Made by a program: the position numbers and the translations under genes. Under the pieces are notes generated by a model, which worked only from the letters and a program-made list of their open reading frames with translations, searched no databases and was not told the origin of the DNA. DNA of 64,000 nt. It comes from Sparassis latifolia (Eukaryota; Basidiomycota; Agaricomycetes; Polyporales; Sparassidaceae). The DNA lies in assembly GCA_018466975.1 (NCBI GenBank), contig CM031563.1:682001-746000 (forward strand), read 5' to 3'. The first letter of the stretch is position 1. Each line of letters opens with the position of its first letter. This document shows, piece by piece, positions 55,723 to 64,000 of the stretch.

Positions 55723-58226
55723 TTAGATCAACGGAAGCCATTGTCCTGCACATTCCTCGCCTCAGCAATGCGGATGACTTTGGGGCAGTAGGATACGCAC
55801 CGATGACAATACTCGGTAGATCCATGATGTCCCTGCGTATCGAGAAGCAGAAGGTGCACGGTACGGGGGCGCCCGACGGCTTCAAGAGGACACAATGCGC
55901 ATACACGCTCTGGGTCGTGTTCTCGAACGCGTGGTTTGCGAAGTTCTCCCAGTACTCCACCACACTTTGGTTCTCAAACAACTGAATTCCCATGGGAATT
56001 ACGGCGCGTTAGTATATCCGGTCGGCGACAGCCGCGAAGGTCTAGCGAGACGCATACGCACTTCGTAGATATACTTCCGACGCCCGACGAGCTCTTCCTT
56101 CTCCCATCCAGTGAGCATGCAGAACTCGGGTCCTACCAGGCAGATCTCTCCCGTTCTCCGCCAAGCGACTGTTGGCGTCCCGCTAAACGAGACCAGCTTA
56201 TCTAACTCCTGTCGTATGGCATCAGCATTGCCTGAGACAACGGAACGCAGTAGGAATATGGACGAACGATGAGAGACCGTTGGAAACATTTCTCGACGAA
56301 GACCTCATCTTCCTCGGATAAAGGCATTTGAAGCGCGATGAGCGATGGCCTGAAGATCGCCAGAGCGCGCACGATCCGCAAGATATCGTTCTTTTCAAAC
56401 CTGAAATGATCGTAGACGATCAATGTAGCATTACAAACAAGCGCAGACATGAAACGCACCGTCGAGGTATATGTTTCATCAAAAAATGGTATCCTTCTGT
56501 GTAGTCATACGGCTTCGTGACAGAGTGGTATACGCCAGCACCCGTCGCAGTCGCTACCGAACTCAGACCGCTGGTATCCGGTAACGCTCCCCAAACAGGC
56601 TGCTTTTCTGTCCGGAATGACAGACCAACTCGACGCGTAAGTCGCATATACCCCGTCGGCGATGCAGTTTCCGCACCACTCATTCCCTGCCCATACTGGG
56701 AATTGGACGATTGACCCTGCCCTTGCGCCCGCTCAGAACCGCCGCCGGCACCAAAGTCCGCATAATGATACTCGCGCCCGTTCGTTTGCGGCACAGTCAT
56801 GGGCCCTGACTGCTGTTGTGCATATTGTCCTGGCGGTACAAAGCCCGAGCTTCCGGGCGCACTGTAATCATGCGAACTGGACATCGTAGAGACCGCCATG
56901 GGAGCAGACGAGGAAGAAAGCGTTGTGTCTGCCGGCTGGATGACAAGGTTTTGTTGCGCGTGTTCGCTGTATGACGAAGGCACCGGCGCCGGGCCCGAAT
57001 ACCCGTCTGCACCGGCCGGCATTGAATTAGACCCTGTATACTGCTCTCCCAATGGCTCTGCAGGCCACGTCGCACTGACGAGATTGCTTGTGGACGCGGA
57101 GGCGGTAAAGGAGGATGACGCCTGAGTATGTTGGTGCGTATGTTGATGGGTATGGGAGTTGGCATGCGACGCAGAGGTGCCTGGGCTGCCTCCATCGGGA
57201 GAATTACCGAGGATAGCAGAGAGGATGGAGTATTCGAGATTTGCACCCTCCGAGCCGAGAGCAAACGAAGTTGTGGGAGCGTATTGTTGAAAGATCGGAT
57301 CGGGTGGAGCAAATTCGGGTTGTGCTATGAGTGGTCGTGTGAGTAACGAACATGAGGATTTACGGACTAAAGCTTCACATTCTGGTACAGATACAGGTTC
57401 TACACTCTTAGAGCTCTCGCCTGATTTGCTTCGTTTCAGAGCTTCTGTTTCGTACTCAGATAAACTCAAAGCTATACAACAAAGTGCCACGTACGAAGTT
57501 CTTCATCGTCGAGGAGGTATTTCGCCTTCTTGCGATGTCCTTCAGTACAATTTGCTGCCATGCCTCGTTTGACACACCGCTGACACGGTCGTGCTATATT
57601 GTAGATTTTCTTCGTCAACGATACAAAAATCAGGGGGACGTCATAGATGACGAAAAGGAAGCCGGAGTGCAAATCCGGTAACGGTCAAGGACGCGGTGCT
57701 TTCGTCTGACGTCGAAGAATAAATCGGAAGATAGCCCGCAAATGATCTGGCAGCTCTTCCACTTACCTTGCGTTGTCCATGTCAACTATAAGTGAGTAAC
57801 TGCAGCCATAGGAATTGACCCACACCGCCAAGGTTTAAAATAGAATAGAACGCCTTGCGATGCCGGCCTATGCCACAGGGCGCACTCGCACAATCTAAAA
57901 GTATAAGAAAAGTACTAGAGCGCGAACTCACAATCGTCACAAGTGAGATGAGCCTTCTGGCAGTGAAAGCAAGCGCGGTTGGCCTTCTTCTTCTTCGGTC
58001 CATCGCGTGTGCGCACGGCTTGCGACGACGAGTCGGCGCTGTCGCTGGCCCCATCATTTGGACGACGACGTTTAGCAGTAGTTTTTTTCTTGCCGTCGGA
58101 GCGTTCAGCGGGGACGTCGGAGGTAGAGGACGAATGCTGAAAGGGAGGCAGGACGGCTTGTGTCATGACGGACGTGGACGCGGAGGGGACGGAGAGGAGC
58201 GGCTCAGAGTGGGATTGGGAGAGCAT
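55723..58226 (-). CDS. ERT1: Transcription activator of gluconeogenesis ERT1 (Zn2Cys6 + PAS)
   Basis: Nuclear Zn-cluster regulator of gluconeogenic and ethanol/acetate-use genes. Start probably 58226 (MLSQSHSEPL); 58166 is an alternative. The cluster is split by a long intron (57594-57931): NRACFHCQKAHLTCDD joins SRPCQRCVKRGMAANC and TEGHRKKAKYLLDDEE. The middle is a Ser/Gln/His-rich disordered region with SHANSHTHQHTHQHTQ. The C-terminus is the PAS-like region of the family: TEGYHFLMKHIPRRFEKNDI, RIVRALAIFRPSLIALQMPL, CLVGPEFCMLTGWEKEELVG, VYAHCVLLKPSGAPVPCTFC, and the ending GQWLPLI before TAA at 55723. An additional segment (TRPLIAQPEFAPPDPIFQQY) is also conserved. Confidence 0.88.
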
Positions 58227-58627
58227 GCTTGTGCGAACATGGAAGAGAAAAGCGAGAGGATCGCGGATGCATGCAGAGCCATCGCTCGTCGCTATTACAT
58301 CCCCTCTTTTCCTTCCTGCCATATCCGGCATCTCTCTGATAACTTCCTCTACTTTCCGGCCCAATATCTCCCTTTTCCCACGAGACTATTCCCGACTGGG
58401 AAATTTCCTACGCCGGCCCGGGAAAGTCTATCCCCGCGTCGACAAATATTCGCTCACCGCATCCGACGACGTCGGCGACCGCACCGGGCACCAAGCACGC
58501 CCGGCGGAGTGCACCGTGTCGCCATCCTCCTTCACCTCCTTCCACCACCTGTTGGTCGTGCGATAGTCCCGCTTACGAGCTGCTATGCAGCGTATCATCT
58601 GATCTCTTTCACACACCGATTCTCACA
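58227..58627. promoter_or_regulatory. Divergent region, ERT1 / HemK gene
   Basis: About 400 bp between head-to-head starts (226 nt less if ERT1 starts further upstream). Two TTTCCCACG/GGGAAA-type inverted patches occur around 58370-58435. No gene is supported. Confidence 0.4.
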
Positions 58628-59612
58628 ATGTCCGCCACCACCGTTCGCGCCCAGCTACTAGCCGCTTTCCATCGCTCAATCGGCATTGAATCGGCCAACT
58701 TGGAGCTAAAATGGATGCGAGAGGCTCTGGACCACCCTGGTACCACAGCTAGCGGTGTGACTCTCGAAGATATGCTTTCTCGCAGGGTTTGTGGCGAGCC
58801 GCTGCAGTACGTCCTCGGTGGGTACACTCTTGACTTGGATGCAAATTCAGGTTCGAACACGTAACATCTGTCGATGTTTAGGAACGCAGCCCTTTGGTCC
58901 CCTCACCCTGCTAACTCGTCCCCCCGTTCTCATCCCTCGCCCGGAAACCGAAGATTGGGCTATCCGTCTGGCTTCTCTCCGCGCTCCGACGCGCCGGAAG
59001 CCGCTTTCGGTCCTCGACCTCTGCACAGGATCAGGCTGCATCCCTCTCCTGATATGCCATCTTTGGCCCCCAGGTAGTGTGCACGCCTGCGGTATAGACA
59101 TCTCTGAGGATGCTATCAAGCTCGCCCGCGATAACGCAACCCAGTGTGACATATCTGTCCCTGAAGACGGTCCCGTGCCCCCAACAGACTACCGTCTGTG
59201 GCAGCGCAACACATTTACACCGCTATTGGACGATATTCGTGATCCTGCCTTCGTGTTGTCAACGCGCCTGCACCCACCGTTTGATATCATCACGTCTAAT
59301 CCACCTTATATCTCTAAAAAGGATTATGATGCACTACCTAGTTCAGTGCGGGATTTCGAAGATTCGCGCGCTCTTCTGGGCGACCCCGATGTGCATTCAC
59401 AAGAACAGCGGGGGCTGTCATTCTATCACTCTATTGCTGGCCTCTTGAGCGACCCACGAACATTGCGCACCGATGGGTTAGTGGCGCTCGAAGTTGGAGA
59501 AGGCCAGGCCGGTGAGGTCGCGCGCATCCTGGAGGTGAAGGCTCGCATGCGCAGCATAGATGTCTGGAAAGATCCATGGGGGAAGGAACGTGTCGTTGTG
59601 GCCACGAGGTGA
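58628..59612 (+). CDS. MTQ1: HemK/PrmC-type release-factor glutamine methyltransferase (MTQ1-like)
   Basis: SAM-dependent N5-glutamine methyltransferase that modifies the GGQ glutamine of mitochondrial (bacterial-type) release factors. Exon 1 from 58628 has the helical N-terminal domain (LEDMLSRRVCGEPLQYVLG); an intron (about 58820-58882) leads into TQPFGPLTLLTRPPVLIPRP, the HemK substrate-binding loop including IPRPETEDW. Then SAM motif I VLDLCTGSGCIPLLI, DISEDAIKLARDNA, and the catalytic NPPYISKKDYDALPSSVRDF motif. It ends VWKDPWGKERVVVATR at 59612. The PRPETE and NPPYI motifs make assignment to PrmC/HemK rather than other methylases firm. Mitochondrial targeting is inferred. Confidence 0.92.
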
Positions 59613-60497
59613 CGATATGCGGTAGGTTGTTTGAATCACTCTGGACCTGCGTCTGTTTTGCTAGACCCTGTCGTGTTGCAGTGATGAAACCAGAAGGACC
59701 AGCAGGCAATCAACAAGCCCTCTATCTCGTGCTTGTGTCCAATCGGTGCATACTCGGTGCGGCTATAATTGTACTTCGTCAAGCTGGCCGATGGGAAGGC
59801 GCGGCTGCAACCTCCGTCATTATAGACAACCAAGCGCTGCCGCTGAGTGATCCGGTACGATGATCATGATTCGAGGGAACATTGTTGCTGGACCAAGATT
59901 GAGACCAAGGAGTGCTAGTGCTAGTGTGGCGTTGAAGGTGGCGTTGAAGCCTTCTGTGGGGCAGCCAATGCCTTTGGGTTTACCACGGGCGCTCAGTTGG
60001 TCTTGCCGATCAAATCTCAGATCGGCTGTATGCATGCACAGGCGCCTATGATTTCACTCGAGTCCACCCTTCCGCCCTCGCCTTGGATCATCGTGGACCG
60101 GAATGAAAAGGCCTACGCTCGTTTCGACTGTTGGCACTGTGTGGTCAGTCTCGGCTCGATGATATCCATGTCACTCAATTGGATTCCCCTTGACACCGTC
60201 TAGGCTCGGACTGTCGGGCATTGACTCCGGTCCTCAGAATCTGTCTGGATTGAAGTCCCTGCGTTTATGAACCGATAAAGGGCCTACAAAGCGCTCACAG
60301 CTTGTCCAACAGCTTATCGCAACGCCCTGCTGCTATCCCCAACACTGTGCTTTCACCTGCCAGAACTGCAGTGAAGAAAATTAGCGTTCATTCACGGATT
60401 ACCTCAAGCACCGTATAGTATGTTGTTCTTTATCAGAGTTCGAGAATAGTGGCTCAACCAAATCAGAATAATCTCTCTCAATTCTCAATTGTCCGTG
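59613..60497. other. Intergenic with short direct repeats
   Basis: 885 bp between two plus-strand genes. It includes GTGCTA/GTGCTAGTG and GTGGCGTTGAAG x2 direct repeats near 59915-59955. No frame has a recognisable signature. The right half should hold the promoter of the F-box gene. Confidence 0.4.
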
Positions 60498-62271
60498 ATG
60501 GACGCCGTGCATTCATCCTCGTCGACGTCTCTTCAGCTGGCTGAAACTTTACTCCCAGCGATCGAACAAGAACGTTTTGACCTGAGGTTTGTGTCTGTGC
60601 TTTTGCTGGACGTTAGATGTGGGTGCTAACACGGTCATATCACAGCATTGATAATGTGGGTTACCGGGAGAAGAGGAGAAGATTGTGTACTAATAGTCAC
60701 TTCGCTCGCAGATCAAAGCTTTGGAAGAGATGCTGGTTGCTTCTCTATCCCTCATCAGGAACGCGTATAACTGTTCCCGTCCCGTCAATCGTATTCCTCC
60801 CGAGATCCTTGGCCAGATCTTCGAGGATGCCCTCCGTCCGCTAGAGTATTCCAGCTGCGCTTTCGTTTGGCCGTTCGCTTCCATCAGAGACACGCATGCA
60901 CTCCGAGACGTGACGCGTGTCTGTCGCTATTGGCGCGATGTCGCCTTGGACCTACGTTTACTCTGGACTCACATCTGTTTCTCTGAATTCCACCCCGTCT
61001 CACCCGCGTACCTCAAGCGTTCCGAGCTCGCGCCGCTGAAAGTCCTCATCAATGATGACGTCTCTAGTAAATGCCTCTCCAGACTGTTGCAGTCAGACGG
61101 ATCACGTATCCAAGAGTTGCATGCTTATTACACACAAACATTCTGGAACACCGCTGTCCCTGCTCCGAATTTGGAGTATCTGTCGGTGAAGGAGATTGGT
61201 TCACCAAACGGTGAAGCTCGCCCGCTCCTGTTCTGTGGAGAAGCCCCGCGTTTGAAGGCGCTGACGATGGAGGAGATACCTTGGCTTCCTCGCAACGGGT
61301 TCGCTAACCTTACGCATCTGTGTATCCGTTTTGCTTGGCCAGCGTGGTACACTCCGGTGTGGAAGGTATCGGATCTATGGGAGTTCTTGACCGGTTGTCC
61401 TCGTCTCCAGGACGTCATCATGGTAGCTGTCCCACTTGAGGCTACCAGAGCGCATGAGGATCTTCCTGTACTCCCATTGAACGATCTCCGCAGGCTCTCA
61501 TTGGGTGATATGTCATCAGGTTTGATTACGTGGATCCTCGCCCATATCCCGAGGTCTTCAGCCTTGGCGGTTCGTATTTTCAATGTCATTTGCGAGCATG
61601 AATCTCTAGCTCGCCTTTCTTGCTTCGGACAGGACGACCATCCCACGAAGCTGCGGTTGACGCTCCCTGTGCCCGGTAGTGTCACTGTAACCGCTGTGGA
61701 CTCCGCATCCGGACTTCAAGTCGAATGCGCGCATCCACCTTCAGACATTCGCCGTCTGGACTGGACGCCGTCTGTGTGGGAACCATGGCCACTGTCTAGC
61801 GTCCGCGAGCTCTGGATATCTGACTCGAAGGACGGGTTGGAAGGGTGGAGATGTCTCAGCGGTCTATTACCGCTGTTGCCGTCTCTGACAACGGTGGTGT
61901 ACTGCGCCCGTGACCGGTGGGCACAGAGGGGCCTTGATTATCTTTTAGATTCGCTCTCTGGATCATCCGTTGCATCTTCGGTCCCTTGTCCCGCTCTCGC
62001 GAACCTTCGCATCTGGGTGGGGGACCCAGAGTCGTTGGTCTCGCTCGATACTATCGTTGCATTTGCTGAGGCACGCGCGAGTCTCGGACATACCCTCCGT
62101 CGCCTCCTTGTCGAACGTGACTCGGAGATCTTGGACGACGACGCTGATAGTATGCGTTTGCAATCATGCATAGAGCACGTTGAAGTGCGGCCGATAGAGG
62201 GCCCGCCTCCTGCGATGGAGGTGCCTGCGGTCTGCACGGAGACGGTACACAAGTATTGGCCATCGTGGTAG
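60498..62271 (+). CDS. F-box domain protein (mushroom type)
   Basis: Three exons: the first from 60498 (MDAVHSSSSTSLQLAETLLP), a 10-nt or so middle exon (AG|C ATT GAT AAT) ending SIDN, and the long third exon from 60713. After an N-terminal helix (IKALEEMLVASLSLIRNAYN) comes the F-box VNRIPPEILGQIFEDAL, followed by DVTRVCRYWRDVALDLRLLW, the classic PPEIL...VC..WR.vAl....LW pattern. The C-terminal 400 residues are irregular leucine-rich repeats (PRLKALTMEEIPWLPRNGFA; LPLNDLRRLSLGDMSSGLIT). Presumed substrate adaptor of an SCF ubiquitin ligase; the target is unknown. Confidence 0.86.
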
Positions 62272-62467
62272 TCCGTGGTGGAGTTGAGCCTTTTCGGACT
62301 TTGTCTGTCGTCAGAGTTGAGTATCCTATTGTCCGTGCTAGATGGCAATAGATCCAAAGCCGTATACCATCTACTATCATACCGTACGAATACCGTACTT
62401 CTAATCCTATCTGCACTATTGACATCTTCGAATAGCTTCTCAGATCGGAGCAACCATATACATGACT

Positions 62468-63974
62468 TTACTTGTGTACTGTAGCCTCTTTCATCTCATT
62501 GCTCCCTTCCACACTTCCTTCCACACTTTGGCCTTCGCATGGTTCTTGTCGACCCTCGGAATCCCAGTCGAGCTTTCGTCCAAGGTACAGAGCGACCCAA
62601 GTCAGTGATAGGAGCACCGGAACTTCGACGAGGGGACCTATGGTTGCAGCCAGTGCCTGCTGGGAACCGACGCCATACACAGCGATTGCCACCGCAATTG
62701 CAAGCTCCTGTCATGGGACCAGAAGGTGAGTTTGAGCTTTATTACGAGGACATAGGCGAAGATCACTCACAAAATTATTGCTGGCAGCCGTGAAGCTCTG
62801 CACGACCGTGATATCGTAACCCCACCCTTTACCGCGTCGCCTTCCCAGCCACCGCACGAGCGCGAACGTGCCTACCCACATGATCGTGAAGTATAGGATG
62901 AGCGGGACCATGACGCGGAAGACGGGGCCGATGTCGTGCACTATGTGATGACCTTGGTACGCGAAGAGCACGATGACGGTGTAGAGCAGCCCCAAGGGTG
63001 CAATAGGGCCAAGGTATGGAAGCACGTATGTATACAGGAAGGTGCGGGAAGTGAGGTAGAGAAATAACATCCGGGTAATGAGTCCTGCAGCGAGCGGGAT
63101 CCCAAGGTACTATGAAGATATAGGTGAGTTGCGGGCGAGCGAGGCCAATGATTGGAGGGACTTACGATGAGCACAGATATAGCAGCGTCTCCGTATGAGA
63201 CGTGGATGGCGTTGCCGGCACCTTGGCCGCCGACGACATTGATGAAAAATAGAGCATACGGTGCGTATAGCACTATTTGCAATGTACTGTTGACTACAAC
63301 GAGGATAGCGCAGTACTCCATGTTTCCTCGTGCCAGATCCGTCCAGACCATCACCATTGCGATGCAGCGGGCCACGCCGACCATGAGCACGCCTGCTCGA
63401 TACGCAGGAAGGTCCGGGAGTGTCGCCCACGCTAATGCTAACATTATAAAAGGCGCAACGATCCAGTTCAGGATGAACGAGAGCAGGAGCTGTGCGAGCA
63501 TTTCCCGGGTGGGAAGCGTGCGGAGTAGGGATTCGTACTGCACTTTGGTAAGGATGGGGTACATCATGACAATGAGGCCGATGGCGATAGCTAACGGAGT
63601 GAAACAAGTGAGTTTATCGACCAAATTCGGAGCGACTGCACTTACGGACTGAGACACTTTGAAGGCGGACGGTGTCGAATGCGGCTTGGACGCCAGGGAC
63701 GAACTCGCCGATGAGAACTCCCGTGATCATCGCCAGAAGGATGGCGGGTGTCAAGAGCCGATCTATGATACTGAGGCGCTTTACCAGTGCTTAATGAAGT
63801 GTGAACGAATTTTCGTCAGGATTTCGAGGGTGCTAGGATTTAAAAGAGGTGAAACGGACCTCGCGGTTCACCCTGCATGGGCGAGGGCGTGTGCAACACA
63901 CCATCAGAAGCTACCTGATCGTGCCCAAGCGTCGACATCCCCTCTTGAGTTGTTTCTGTTGTTGTGGAATCCAT
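62468..63974 (-). CDS. ACR3: Arsenite efflux transporter ACR3
   Basis: Plasma-membrane arsenite exporter of the BART superfamily. The start at 63974 ([20 protein letters not shown]) gives a hydrophilic N-terminus, then [38 protein letters not shown] and [20 protein letters not shown]. Central spans include [20 protein letters not shown], the signature [19 protein letters not shown] with the catalytic Cys, and [20 protein letters not shown]. After an intron come [40 protein letters not shown], and the [20 protein letters not shown] motif carrying the conserved Glu. It ends at 62468. Ten membrane spans are expected. No arsenate reductase or regulator lies next to it. Convergent with the F-box gene. 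Confidence 0.94.
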
Positions 63975-64000
63975 GTCTGACGGAGTAGAGAAGGAGAAGG

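Noticed and set aside
55803..55985. Plus-strand frames opposite ERT1 C-terminus
   Set aside because: The minus strand spells the conserved PAS-like end of ERT1, so these are shadows.
57915..58661. 268-residue plus-strand frame across the ERT1 start region
   Set aside because: Antisense to the ERT1 N-terminal exon and continuing into the HemK 5' region; no family features.

Overview
The window is a gene-dense stretch of a filamentous basidiomycete nuclear genome (Agaricomycetes-like). The evidence is direct: nearly every gene is cut by many short GT-AG introns of about 45-65 nt, and the proteins are fungal. They include Zn2Cys6 transcription factors, the DASH subunit Duo1, BRE1, DUF4436, Rvs161, ERT1 with a PAS-like C-terminus, and several F-box proteins of the type expanded in mushrooms. 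All names come from reading spliced translations by eye; no database search was run. Gene spans run from start codon to stop codon and include introns.

Layout. 0.7-15.2 kb: a Zn2Cys6 regulator (-), SDH assembly factor 4 (+), a hemerythrin-like protein (+), the DEAD-box helicase DBP10 (+), then queuine tRNA-ribosyltransferase (-) divergent from mitochondrial tyrosyl-tRNA synthetase (+). 15.3-25.6 kb: a TM9/EMP70 nonaspanin (-), an F-box/LRR-like gene (+), a 311-bp MITE with TA target duplication, a large coiled-coil protein with an apparent frameshift (+), and the BAR protein Rvs161 (-). 25.8-36.5 kb: a very large uncharacterised Ser-rich protein (+), a decayed mitochondrial-carrier gene (+), a BRI3-like membrane protein (-), arginine methyltransferase PRMT1/HMT1 (+), and DASH subunit Duo1 (-). 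36.7-47.6 kb: the H2B ubiquitin ligase BRE1 (+), mitoribosomal uS9m (-), the Golgi CASP/COY1 protein (+), and a DUF4436 membrane protein (-). 49.3-64 kb: the peroxisomal import receptor PEX5 (-), an F-box protein (-), APC/C subunit CDC26 (-), PRA1/YIP3 (+), ERT1 (-), HemK/PrmC-type release-factor methyltransferase (+), an F-box protein (+), and the arsenite exporter ACR3 (-).

This is core housekeeping sequence rather than an accessory island. Genes alternate strand almost perfectly, giving many head-to-head pairs with 180-400 bp shared promoters. Some pairs are functionally suggestive: TGT with mitochondrial TyrRS (both act on tRNA-Tyr), DUO1 with BRE1, and DUO1 tail-to-tail with PRMT1 while itself carrying an RG-rich tail. 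Oddities worth checking are the MITE, the mitochondrial-carrier pseudogene, the frameshifted coiled-coil gene, the split Zn-cluster of ERT1 with a possible poison exon, and a 17-nt microexon in the hemerythrin-like gene. I saw no tRNA, rRNA or CRISPR, and no full-length transposon.
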